Origin: Clostridia bacterium
Lineage (GTDB): Bacteria; Bacillota; Clostridia; Christensenellales; Borkfalkiaceae
Length of the DNA stretch: 64,000 bases
NCBI GenBank assembly: GCA_017463325.1
Contig: JAFTPK010000002.1
Span: forward strand, 62,001-126,000
Direction of reading: 5' to 3'
Of this stretch, positions 7,494 through 15,400 are shown one piece after another (the stretch's first letter is position 1; every line of letters begins with the position of its first letter). The notes beneath the pieces were generated by a model. That model had not been told where the DNA came from. It made no database searches and saw nothing but the letters and a program-made list of their open reading frames with translations. The position numbers and the translations under genes are program-made.

Positions 7494-8365
7494 AAATCCC
7501 AAGTGGGGATATAATTTTCGCCCGAAGAAGAGCGATCTTGCGCGAACAGGCGATCCTCAAAGCCGAGGGCAAATGCCTCCTTTAAAACGGCTTCGTACTC
7601 CCGTGCGGTCACCTTTCTCGTAAGCTCCGGATACTTGTCCGACTCCCCATACGGGGTATATTGACTCATTAGGCTGATTTTTGCGGTTTCGGGCATATGT
7701 GTTTTCAGCCACCTAAGCAGCGTTTTTGAGTCGCTGACGCCGAGCGGCATGACGAGATGACGGACGACGATCCCCGAAAGTAGCTTCCCTTCCGCCGTTT
7801 GGCGTAAGGGCTTTTTTGCCATGAATAAAAGCGCCTTGCTTGCCACCTCGAAATAATCCTCCCTGCCCGTGTATCGCTTGGAAAGAGTGGGAGAATAAAA
7901 TTTGAGATCGGGTAGATAAATATCCACATACGGGTCGATCAGTTGCAGGGTGGAAACCTTTTCGTACCCGCTTGAATTCCAAACGACGGGGATTTTGGGG
8001 CGGTAGAGCTTAAACGCCTCGACGAGATAGGGAACGAGATGGCTTGCGGTGACGAGGGAGATATTGTCCGCGCCCGCCGTTTCCAAGTCCTGAAAAATTC
8101 TGATTAGCTCTTCGGCATTGACCTCTTTGCCGCGCTTTGCCCGCGAAAGCTCGTAATTTTGACAAAAGACGCATTGTAAATTACAGCCCGTAAAAAAGAC
8201 GGTGCCGCTGCCTTTGGAAAAGGAGATACACGGTTCTTCAAAGGGGTGCAAATAATATTTGGCGATACGGGGCGAAGAAACGCCGCACGCGCCCGCGCCT
8301 TTCGTTCTGTCCGCGCCACATTCGACGGGGCAGAGCTTGCAGTTTTTTAAAAGCTCGAAATCCAT
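7490..8365 (-). CDS. PflX-type radical SAM protein
   Basis: 291 residues. The radical SAM cluster motif is CNLQCVFC (CxxxCxxC, about residues 60-67), followed by QNYELSRAKRG. An N-terminal CKLCPVECGADR segment with extra Cys is typical of the PflX group (relatives of pyruvate formate-lyase activase). Members probably activate a glycyl radical or modify a target by 5'-deoxyadenosyl chemistry; the partner is unknown. No glycyl radical enzyme lies in the window. The promoter -10 ends only 9 nt before ATG 8365 and no Shine-Dalgarno sequence is visible, so the mRNA should have almost no leader. Confidence 0.85.
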   Translation of the reverse strand: MDFELLKNCKLCPVECGADRTKGAGACGVSSPRIAKYYLHPFEEPCISFSKGSGTVFFTGCNLQCVFCQNYELSRAKRGKEVNAEELIRIFQDLETAGADNISLVTASHLVPYLVEAFKLYRPKIPVVWNSSGYEKVSTLQLIDPYVDIYLPDLKFYSPTLSKRYTGREDYFEVASKALLFMAKKPLRQTAEGKLLSGIVVRHLVMPLGVSDSKTLLRWLKTHMPETAKISLMSQYTPYGESDKYPELTRKVTAREYEAVLKEAFALGFEDRLFAQDRSSSGENYIPTWDF

Positions 8366-8374
8366 AGCGTATTT

Positions 8375-8403
8375 ATTATACCACGGATAAAATTTTTTTG
8401 CAA
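8375..8403 (-). promoter_or_regulatory. SigA-type promoter of the PflX-type gene, near-leaderless
   Basis: Minus strand: TTGCAA (8403-8398), 17-nt spacer, TATAAT (8380-8375), then 9 nt to the ATG. The expected leader is about 2-3 nt. Confidence 0.75.
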
Positions 8404-8429
8404 GCGTGTTAGACGGGGATAAGAATAAG

Positions 8430-8458
8430 TTGACAAACAGAATGAAGTGTAGTATAAT
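8430..8458 (+). promoter_or_regulatory. Consensus SigA promoter of metK
   Basis: TTGACA (8430-8435), 17-nt spacer, TATAAT (8453-8458). The leader is about 70 nt. Confidence 0.9.
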
Positions 8459-8462
8459 AATA

Positions 8463-8507
8463 TTCCCTGTATATGGGAACTCTACGGTAAATTTTGCTGC
8501 CGTAGAG
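8463..8507 (+). promoter_or_regulatory. Structured metK leader with two adjacent hairpins
   Basis: A small stem TTCCC/GGGAA (8463-8479) is followed without a gap by an 8-bp stem CTCTACGG/CCGTAGAG with a 12-nt loop (8480-8507). The metK ribosome site (AGAGGA) lies about 15 nt further on. There is no U-tract after the second stem, so it is not an intrinsic terminator. It does not match the SAM riboswitch classes I can recognise. Confidence 0.5.
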
Positions 8508-8535
8508 AACTATTGTTAAAAAGAGGATTTTTTAC

Positions 8536-9702
8536 ATGAAAAAGTTTTTTACCAGCGAAAGCGTCACGGAAGGACATCCCGACAAGGTTTGCGACAATAT
8601 TTCCGACGGACTTCTCGACGCGATTTTAGCACTTGACCCGATGGCTCGCGCTGCAATCGAATGTGCCGCAGCCTTTGATACCTTGCTTATTATGGGCGAG
8701 GTCACGACGACGGCAAAGATTGATTATGAACAAAAAGCCAGAGAAATTATCCGCGATATCGGATATAATTTCGGCACGTTTTCTTACGATACTTGCAAAA
8801 TAATCGTGGCTATCCACGAACAGTCCCCCGATATTGCCATGGGGGTAAACGCCTCGCTTGAAAAGAAATCGGGCGAACAGGCGGGCGACGAAGCGCAGCT
8901 CGGCGCGGGCGATCAGGGCATGATGTTCGGGTACGCTTGCCGTGAAACGAAAGAGCTGATGCCCTTGACTGCCTCCCTTTCCCATAGACTTGCCAAACGG
9001 CTCACCGACGTTAGAAAAGCGGGGAGCCTCCCCTATCTTCGTCCCGACGGAAAGACGCAGGTTACCGTGGAGTACGTGGACGGCGAGGCAAAGCGCGTAG
9101 ACGCGGTCGTCGTTTCGGCGCAGCACGACGCGGAGGTTTCGCAAGAAACGCTGAAAAAGGATATTAAACGCCTCGTAATCGACGCAATCATTCCCGCTGC
9201 GCTCATGGACGAAAATACCAAAATCTTCATCAACCCCACGGGCAGGTTCGAGATCGGCGGCCCTGAGGGCGATAGCGGTCTTACGGGCAGAAAGATTATC
9301 GTAGATACCTACGGCGGCAGATGTGCTCACGGCGGCGGCGCGTTCTCGGGAAAAGACCCGACGAAGGTGGACAGAAGCGCGGCGTATTATTGTCGTTATA
9401 TCGCTAAAAATATGGTAGCCGCGGGGCTTGCGGACGAGCTGGAAATTCAGGTCGCGTACGCAATCGGCGTGGCAAATCCCGTTTCCGTGTTTGTGGACAG
9501 TCACGGTACGGGGAAATTAGACGACGAAACGCTTGCCGAGATCGTGAAAAAGGAATTCGATTTAAGACCCTATTCCATTATTAAAGCGCTTGATCTTCGT
9601 AAGCCCGTGTTTAAAAAGACGGCGGCGTACGGACACTTCGGCTATAAGGGCTTTTCTTGGGAACAGCTCGATAAAGCGGACGAGCTTAAAAAATATCTTT
9701 GA
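8536..9702 (+). CDS. metK: S-adenosylmethionine synthetase
   Basis: 388 residues, full length. It makes S-adenosylmethionine from methionine and ATP in the cytosol. Signature motifs are present: [20 protein letters not shown] at the N terminus, [12 protein letters not shown] near residue 118 and [17 protein letters not shown] near 262. The gene stands alone with its own consensus promoter, a structured leader and a terminator. It supplies the cofactor used by the TrmO and radical SAM proteins encoded nearby, though no operon link exists. Confidence 0.97.
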   Translation: MKKFFTSESVTEGHPDKVCDNISDGLLDAILALDPMARAAIECAAAFDTLLIMGEVTTTAKIDYEQKAREIIRDIGYNFGTFSYDTCKIIVAIHEQSPDIAMGVNASLEKKSGEQAGDEAQLGAGDQGMMFGYACRETKELMPLTASLSHRLAKRLTDVRKAGSLPYLRPDGKTQVTVEYVDGEAKRVDAVVVSAQHDAEVSQETLKKDIKRLVIDAIIPAALMDENTKIFINPTGRFEIGGPEGDSGLTGRKIIVDTYGGRCAHGGGAFSGKDPTKVDRSAAYYCRYIAKNMVAAGLADELEIQVAYAIGVANPVSVFVDSHGTGKLDDETLAEIVKKEFDLRPYSIIKALDLRKPVFKKTAAYGHFGYKGFSWEQLDKADELKKYL

Positions 9703-9718
9703 GTTTATCAATAAATTT

Positions 9719-9755
9719 CCTCCGAAGGATTTTTCTTCGGAGGTTTTATTTTTTT
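9719..9755 (+). terminator. Intrinsic terminator after metK
   Basis: 9-bp stem CCTCCGAAG/CTTCGGAGG with a 7-nt loop and a T-rich tail (TTTTATTTTTTT). Confidence 0.88.
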
Positions 9756-9760
9756 CTCGA

Positions 9761-9833
9761 TTTTACAAAATTTTACACTTTTTTACGAAAAACAGTTGAC
9801 AAAAGAAAAAATATAGTGTAAAATTGTGTAAAG
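9761..9833. promoter_or_regulatory. Candidate operator: four half-sites in two 10-bp-spaced pairs around the HTH promoter
   Basis: TTTTACAA (9761) and TTTTACAC (9771) lie upstream of the -35 box. Their inverted forms GTGTAAAA (9816) and GTGTAAAG (9826) cover the -10 box. Within each pair the repeat period is exactly 10 bp, about one helical turn. This looks like cooperative binding on one face of the DNA. The obvious candidate is the HTH protein encoded just downstream (inference). Confidence 0.55.
9796..9824 (+). promoter_or_regulatory. SigA-type promoter of the HTH operon
   Basis: TTGACA (9796-9801), 17-nt spacer, TAAAAT (9819-9824). The -10 overlaps the candidate operator half-sites. Confidence 0.8.
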
Positions 9834-9851
9834 TTTAGGAGGTGAGAGGCA

Positions 9852-10196
9852 ATGCGGATTACGGACATGATCAGCATTACGGAGCTTGCGAAAATTTTGG
9901 GCAAGAGCAGACCGACTGTGTATAAGTACATTTCCGATTTTGAGAGCGGGAACGAGGGGGCGGTGCCGCTGTCGGTAAGAAAACTGTTTCAGCGGATCCG
10001 TTCGGGGGATATTCCCAAGCGCGGGATTTACGAATATTGCGAGCATTGGTTCGCGCCCGGCGGGGCGGCTGAGCGTTCGTCGGGTGGCGGCGTAACCCTG
10101 AAAGAGCTTGTCAGGCTGTTAAAGGACAATGAAAAGCGGTTGGATTTTACAAAGCTTAAAAGGTATATCGAGGAGGAATTGAAAAATGAGAAATAA
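9852..10196 (+). CDS. Small helix-turn-helix protein of unknown family
   Basis: 114 residues. The N-terminal part, ITELAKILGKSRPTVYKYISDFE (about residues 9-31), reads as a classic helix-turn-helix, so it is probably a DNA-binding regulator. The middle is Gly/Ala-rich and the C-terminal third is a charged helix (LKELVRLLKDNEKRLDF). ATG 9852 has a good AGGAGGTGA site. Its 3' end overlaps the next gene by 11 nt, so the two form an operon and the products may act together. Spaced half-sites over its own promoter suggest autoregulation. I do not recognise a named family. Confidence 0.7.
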   Translation: MRITDMISITELAKILGKSRPTVYKYISDFESGNEGAVPLSVRKLFQRIRSGDIPKRGIYEYCEHWFAPGGAAERSSGGGVTLKELVRLLKDNEKRLDFTKLKRYIEEELKNEK

Positions 10197-11076
10197 AGGA
10201 GAAATGAAAGCGCGCTTGCTCGCGAAAAAATGTCTTACTTATATACGGTTACAGGGGGACGTGTACGCGATCGAGGCGGCTATGGTGGACAATCGTCCCG
10301 AGGCGGCGCCTATGGAAGAAGAGGGGAAAGGAGTGCTCAAAAAGCTTTGGAATATGATTTCGCGCGAGGTCAAAAACGAGGTGAGAAAGAGCGCGGTACA
10401 AGAGCTAACGGGGGACAGACAGGCTGCGCTTTCCGCGCTTTCCGAGTTTGAAAGCGGATTGAGCGCAAAAGAGCTGGCGTTTGCGAAAGAGCCGTTGCGC
10501 TTGAAAAAATTTTTAGAGAAAAAGCTTTTTAAAAAGGACGAATACGGAGTAAAGCGGGTAGGCTTTGCGCTTGCGTTTATGATCGAGGACGGCGGGGAAT
10601 ATCGCTTTGCGGAGGAATCGCTTCAAGTCGTTTCCGAGCTTCTCTTTGATGACCCGAACAAAATGGAGGGGTTAGGAGGGGCGCTGTATCGAAATTACGC
10701 GGCGCTCGGCGGCGAGAACGCAGGGGAGGACGGGGCAGTTTATCAAAGCGTCGTGGCACCCGTTTGGCTTGTGGAAACGGTGGAGCTTCTTTCGACGCTC
10801 GTCGGGGAAAAGGAGAGAAGTCTTAAAAAGCTTTCCGGCGGCGAGCTTTCAACGCTTTTGGCTGCAAGGTTGACGGTGCTTAGCGAGCTGAGCGGAAAAA
10901 TGCCCGAGGAAAAATTCAAGACGGTCGTGGACGAATATTTGCGCTACGTGGGCGATTTGCGGGCGGACGCGGAATACCGTTGGTTTGTGGAGCGGACGGA
11001 CGCGGCGCTTAGTCAAGCGAAGATCAGGCTTTGCGATCTGTGCTTAAACCGTTTGGGGAAAATTTTAGGGGTATAA
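10186..11076 (+). CDS. Unknown cytosolic protein, second gene of the HTH operon
   Basis: 296 residues, rich in Lys, Glu, Leu and Ala, mostly helical by eye, with no membrane segment or signal peptide. Visible blocks include KKLWNMISREVKNEVRKSA (about 49-67) and LKKFLEKKLFKKDEYGVKRVGFALAF (about 104-129). No catalytic motif or known family is evident. AGGAGGAAT lies 8-9 nt before ATG 10186; a second ATG at 10204 also has a nearby AGGAG but at too short a distance. Overlap with the HTH gene means coupled translation. A terminator follows directly. Confidence 0.6.
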   Translation: MRNKGEMKARLLAKKCLTYIRLQGDVYAIEAAMVDNRPEAAPMEEEGKGVLKKLWNMISREVKNEVRKSAVQELTGDRQAALSALSEFESGLSAKELAFAKEPLRLKKFLEKKLFKKDEYGVKRVGFALAFMIEDGGEYRFAEESLQVVSELLFDDPNKMEGLGGALYRNYAALGGENAGEDGAVYQSVVAPVWLVETVELLSTLVGEKERSLKKLSGGELSTLLAARLTVLSELSGKMPEEKFKTVVDEYLRYVGDLRADAEYRWFVERTDAALSQAKIRLCDLCLNRLGKILGV

Positions 11077-11104
11077 AAGCGGGGGATTTTCCCCCGTTTT
11101 TTCG
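11077..11104 (+). terminator. Intrinsic terminator after the HTH operon
   Basis: Stem GCGGGGGA/TCCCCCG-type with a short T loop, then TTTTTT. Confidence 0.85.
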
Positions 11105-11208
11105 TTTAAGAAAGGGTGGGAATGGGTATATATTCCGCGTAGCGGAAAAATTCGACCGCTTTCGACGGCTCTTTTACGATATTTTTTGGGAAAATACCTT
11201 GAAAACGC

Positions 11209-11237
11209 TTTCCATTTTGCGGGAAATATTGTAAAAT
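11209..11237 (+). promoter_or_regulatory. Probable promoter of secA-prfB
   Basis: TTTCCA (11209-11214), 17-nt spacer, TAAAAT (11232-11237). The -35 is weak. The leader to 11294 contains a short GCGC-based stem followed by an A-run. Confidence 0.5.
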
Positions 11238-11293
11238 AGAAAGTGGCAGTTAGCGCGCGTTTTTTTGCGCAAAAAAATTTTGGAGTATTCTTA

Positions 11294-14242
11294 ATGGGAC
11301 TGATTAGTTTTTTGATGGGCAGCGACGGCAGAACGAGCTTGAAAAAGCTTAATAAGATGGCGGACAAGGTAGAGGCGCTCGAAAGTAAGTACGCCGCAAT
11401 GAGCGACGAGGAGCTGAAAGGGCAGACCGCCGTTTTAGAACAGCGTCTTTCTGACGGCGAAACGCTCGACGATATTTTATACGACGCCTTTGCGGCGCTT
11501 CGCGAGGCGGCTTGGAGAGTGCTCGGCATGAAGCACTTCCGCGTACAAATTATCGGCGGTATTTGTTTGCATCAAGGCCGTATTGCGGAAATGCGTACAG
11601 GCGAAGGGAAAACGCTCGTTTCCACCCTGCCCGCCTATTTGAACGCACTCACGGGCAACAGCGTGCACGTCGTTACCGTCAACGATTATCTTGCTAAGCG
11701 TGACGCGGAATGGATGGGGAAGGTCCACAAGTTCATGGGTCTTACCGTCGGTGTTGTCGTGCCCGGCATGGAGGACGATGAAAAACGCGAAGCGTACAAG
11801 TGCGACGTCGTGTACGGTACGAACAACGAATTCGGGTTCGATTATCTGCGCGATAACTTAAAGACCGACTTAAAAAAGATGGTGCAGCGCGATTTGACCT
11901 TTGCGATCGTGGACGAGGTAGACTCGATTTTGATCGACGAGGCGAGAACACCGCTTATCATTTCGGGCAAGGGCGAAAAATCCTCCGATTTGTACGTGCA
12001 GGTGGATAGGTTTGTTCGCACCCTTTCGGGCGGCTTTGACGACGAGCTGAAAGACGAGGAGAACGCCGCGCTCGAAGAATTGAGAAAGTCCAAGAAGAAT
12101 AAGAAAAAACAGGTAGTCGAAGAGGAAGAGGACGAAGAAGAGGGCGTTGTTGACTATACGAAGATGACCCTCGAAGAACAAGCCAACTACGAGGCAGAGC
12201 AGGCGGAGAAAAAGGCGGCTGCTGCCGCGGCGGCGCAGGGGAGCAAGAAATCCCTCGCGGCGGGCAAGGACTGGGATTATATCATCAACCGTAAGGACAA
12301 GACGGTAGAGCTTACCGACAGCGGCGCGATCAAGGCGGAAAAATTCTTCCGTATCGACAATATCGCAGAAATCGCGCACGCCGACCTCAATCACCATATC
12401 CAACAGGCGCTCAAAGCGCACAAGCTTTTCCACCTCGACGAAGATTATATCGTAGAGGACGGGGAAGTCATTATCGTTGACGAATTCACCGGTCGTTTGA
12501 TGATCGGGCGTCGGTATTCGGACGGCTTGCATCAGGCAATCGAGGCGAAAGAGGGCGTGGAGGTGCGTAGCGAAAATAAGACGTACGCCACCGTCACGTT
12601 CCAAAACTATTTCCGTTTGTATAAAAAGCTTTCGGGTATGACGGGTACGGCAAAGACGGAGGAGGCGGAATTCAGAACCATCTATTCCCTCGACGTCGTA
12701 GAAATCCCTACGAACAGACCCGTACAGCGTATCGACCTGCCCGACATGGTCTATTCGACGGTGGACGGGAAAAAGCGGGCGATCATTGAAGAGATCATGA
12801 AACGCAACGAGAGCGGTCAGCCCGTCCTCGTGGGTACCTCGTCCGTGGAAAAGTCGGAGGAGATTTCCCGTTTGTTGAAGAGAAACGGCGTTAAGCATAA
12901 TATTTTAAACGCAAAGAACCACGAACGCGAAGCGGAGATCGTCGCACAGGCAGGACGGCTTGGCGCGGTGACCATTTCTACCAACATGGCGGGGCGTGGT
13001 ACGGATATCTTGCTTGGCGGTAACCCCGAATATCTTGCGAAAAAGCGGCTTCGCGAAGAGGGGGCGGCGCACGAGGATATCGACCTTGCTATGAGTATGT
13101 ATATCACCGACGTCAGCGAAGAAATTATGACTTTGCGCGAACGCTATAAAAAGGTATACGCCTATTTCAAGGCGCAAACGGACAAGGAAAAGGAAGAAGT
13201 GATTGCGGCGGGCGGCCTTTGCATTATCGGTACCGAGCGTCATGAATCCCGCCGTATCGACAATCAGCTCCGTGGGCGTGCGGGACGTCAAGGGGATATC
13301 GGTATGTCCGTGTTCTATCTGTCGCTTGAAGACGACCTCGTGTTGCGTTTTGGCGGCGAGAGAATGAAAGCGCTTTATCAGGCGTTCAAAATCGACGAGG
13401 ATACCTGTTTACAGTCCAAGATGCTTTCGCATGGGATCGCGAATGCGCAAAAGACCATTGAGGGAAGAAACTTCGGGATCCGTAAAAACGTTTTGCAATA
13501 CGACGACGTTATGAACACGCAGCGTCTTGTTATGTACGGCGAACGTATGAAAGTGCTCAAAGGGGAGGACGTGCACGAGCAGGTGCTTAAATATATCCCC
13601 GACTACGTTGTGGACGTGGTGGCTTCTGCCGTCAACGTGGAGGATATGCCCGAGCTTTGGAGCGAGGACGATTTGAACGCTGCGCTTGAAGCGAAACTTT
13701 TGCCCGAGGGAACGGCGTACGTCACCCGCGAACGCTTGACAAAGTGGGATTACGAGCTTGCAATTAAAAAAATCACCAACAAGGTTATTAAGGAATACGA
13801 AAAGAAGATTGAAGAGCTGAAAGAGCAGGGTGTGAACTTCGGGGATATTGAAAGAAGAGTGCTCTTGATGACGGTAGACAGAAACTGGATTGACCATATC
13901 GACGCTATGGATCAGCTCCGTAAAGGGATCGGGCTTCGCGCGTTTGGGCAGGTTGACCCCATCATTTCCTACAAAAAAGAGGGTTTTGATATGTTTGACG
14001 AGATGATCGAGCGTATTCAAAGAACGACGATCACGGTGCTGCTCAAAGTCAAGGTAGAGATCAGACCTGCCACGCCCCAGCAGCCCTTGCGTAGACAGAT
14101 GCCTACGACGCCCACGGCTCAGCCCGTAGGAAACGGTGTGGCGGCAGAAAGAAAACCGCTTAGACGGCAAATGCCCTCGCCCATTTCGAGTATGTCCTCT
14201 TTCCGTGAAGCTCAAAACGAGAAAAAAGACGATAAGGAATAA
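11294..14242 (+). CDS. secA: Preprotein translocase ATPase SecA, with an internal charged insertion
   Basis: 982 residues, longer than the roughly 800-900 of common SecA proteins. It drives export of preproteins through SecYEG at the membrane. Visible are Walker A MRTGEGKT (about residue 100), VDEVDSILIDEARTPLIISG (about 208), the SGMTGTAKTE block, TNMAGRGTDI, and GRAGRQGD. Around residues 250-335, in the preprotein cross-linking region, there is a low-complexity insertion of Lys-, Glu- and Ala-runs before the conserved DYIINRKDKTVELTDSG. The C terminus is Pro/Arg/Gln-rich and lacks the usual zinc-binding CxC tail. I chose ATG 11294 (MGLISFLMG, with GGAG 8 nt before); the upstream frame covers the leader stem. 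prfB follows after 1 nt. Confidence 0.96.
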   Translation: MGLISFLMGSDGRTSLKKLNKMADKVEALESKYAAMSDEELKGQTAVLEQRLSDGETLDDILYDAFAALREAAWRVLGMKHFRVQIIGGICLHQGRIAEMRTGEGKTLVSTLPAYLNALTGNSVHVVTVNDYLAKRDAEWMGKVHKFMGLTVGVVVPGMEDDEKREAYKCDVVYGTNNEFGFDYLRDNLKTDLKKMVQRDLTFAIVDEVDSILIDEARTPLIISGKGEKSSDLYVQVDRFVRTLSGGFDDELKDEENAALEELRKSKKNKKKQVVEEEEDEEEGVVDYTKMTLEEQANYEAEQAEKKAAAAAAAQGSKKSLAAGKDWDYIINRKDKTVELTDSGAIKAEKFFRIDNIAEIAHADLNHHIQQALKAHKLFHLDEDYIVEDGEVIIVDEFTGRLMIGRRYSDGLHQAIEAKEGVEVRSENKTYATVTFQNYFRLYKKLSGMTGTAKTEEAEFRTIYSLDVVEIPTNRPVQRIDLPDMVYSTVDGKKRAIIEEIMKRNESGQPVLVGTSSVEKSEEISRLLKRNGVKHNILNAKNHEREAEIVAQAGRLGAVTISTNMAGRGTDILLGGNPEYLAKKRLREEGAAHEDIDLAMSMYITDVSEEIMTLRERYKKVYAYFKAQTDKEKEEVIAAGGLCIIGTERHESRRIDNQLRGRAGRQGDIGMSVFYLSLEDDLVLRFGGERMKALYQAFKIDEDTCLQSKMLSHGIANAQKTIEGRNFGIRKNVLQYDDVMNTQRLVMYGERMKVLKGEDVHEQVLKYIPDYVVDVVASAVNVEDMPELWSEDDLNAALEAKLLPEGTAYVTRERLTKWDYELAIKKITNKVIKEYEKKIEELKEQGVNFGDIERRVLLMTVDRNWIDHIDAMDQLRKGIGLRAFGQVDPIISYKKEGFDMFDEMIERIQRTTITVLLKVKVEIRPATPQQPLRRQMPTTPTAQPVGNGVAAERKPLRRQMPSPISSMSSFREAQNEKKDDKE

Positions 14243-14243
14243 T

Positions 14244-15341
14244 ATGTTTAAAGCAGACGATTACAGATTAAAAATTCAAGGAATGCGCGGCCTACTTGGC
14301 GAAGCGGGGTATGCGCTCGATATCGAGCATTTGCGCCCCCGCCTTGCCGAGCTTGAAAAGGAACAGGAAAATCCCGACGTGTGGCAGGATTTGGAAAAAT
14401 CTACCAAGATCGGGCGGGAGGTATCCTTGCTTCGCGGCAAGATCAACGCGTACGAGGCGGGCGAAACGGCACTTTCCGACGCAAGTGATATCGTGGATTT
14501 GATTGAGGAAACGGAGGACGAGAGCCTGATTGCCGAGCTGGACGAGATGCTTGTGCAAGCGGAAAAGGACATAGAGGATATGCGTATCCGCGCCATTTTG
14601 AAAGGACCGTACGATAACCATAACGCCATGCTGGCTCTTCATGCGGGCGCGGGCGGTACGGAGGCGTGCGACTGGTGCTCTATGCTGTATAGAATGTATT
14701 CCCGTTATTGTGAAAAGATGGGCTTTAAGGTGTACGAGCTTGACCGAGAGGCGGGCGACGGCGCGGGCTTGAAGAGCGTGTCTTTCCGCGTGGAAGGGGA
14801 AAATGCGTACGGATATTTAAAAGCGGAAATGGGGGTGCACCGTTTGGTGCGTATTTCTCCGTTTGACGCCAACAAACGCCGTCAAACCTCCTTTTCTTCC
14901 CTCGAAGTTATGCCTGAGGTGGAAGAGGACGACGAGGTGGAAATTGACGACGACGATATCCGTATCGACATCTATCATTCGGGCGGCGCAGGCGGTCAAA
15001 ACGTCAATAAGGTAGCGTCGGCTGTGCGTATCACCCATTTCCCGACGGGGATCGTTGTACAATGCCAAAACGAGCGTTCGCAGCTCCAAAATAAAGCTAT
15101 GTGTTTCCAAATGCTTAAATCCAAGCTCCTTGAAAAGAAGATTGAACAGCGTCAAGCGGAGGCGGCGGCTATGAAAGGGGACGTGAAAAAGATTGAGTGG
15201 GGGGCGCAGATCCGCTCCTACGTCTTTTGTCCGTATACCTTGGCGAAAGACCACAGAACGGGCTATGAAAAAGGCGACGTGCAGGCGGTCATGGACGGCG
15301 AAATTCACGGCTTTATTATCGACTATTTAAAGAAATTCTAA
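14244..15341 (+). CDS. prfB: Peptide chain release factor 2, without programmed frameshift
   Basis: 365 residues in one frame. It releases the peptide at UGA and UAA stops. The anticodon-like tripeptide SPF is in RISPFDANKRR and the catalytic GGQ in HSGGAGGQNVNK, so this is RF2 and not RF1. In many bacteria prfB needs a +1 frameshift at an in-frame UGA near codon 25; here the equivalent region (MRGLLGEAGYALDIEHL) has no stop. ATG 14244 lies 1 nt after the secA stop with AAGGAA upstream, so translation is coupled. The secA-prfB order is common in Bacillota. Confidence 0.95.
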   Translation: MFKADDYRLKIQGMRGLLGEAGYALDIEHLRPRLAELEKEQENPDVWQDLEKSTKIGREVSLLRGKINAYEAGETALSDASDIVDLIEETEDESLIAELDEMLVQAEKDIEDMRIRAILKGPYDNHNAMLALHAGAGGTEACDWCSMLYRMYSRYCEKMGFKVYELDREAGDGAGLKSVSFRVEGENAYGYLKAEMGVHRLVRISPFDANKRRQTSFSSLEVMPEVEEDDEVEIDDDDIRIDIYHSGGAGGQNVNKVASAVRITHFPTGIVVQCQNERSQLQNKAMCFQMLKSKLLEKKIEQRQAEAAAMKGDVKKIEWGAQIRSYVFCPYTLAKDHRTGYEKGDVQAVMDGEIHGFIIDYLKKF

Positions 15342-15342
15342 G

Positions 15343-15374
15343 AAAAAAAAGGCGGCGGGAAACGCCGCTTTTTG
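15343..15374 (+). terminator. Terminator after prfB
   Basis: Stem GCGGCG/CGCCGC with a GGAAA loop, A-run on the left, TTTTT on the right. Confidence 0.7.
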
Positions 15375-15400
15375 CGACGAAAAGTAAAAAAGAGGGTACC

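Noticed and set aside
8463..8507. A known SAM riboswitch before metK
   Set aside because: The leader is too short and lacks the conserved cores of the SAM classes I can recall; kept only as an unassigned structured leader.
11870..12898. 342-codon minus-strand frame inside secA
   Set aside because: Antisense of a certain gene, with no start signal.
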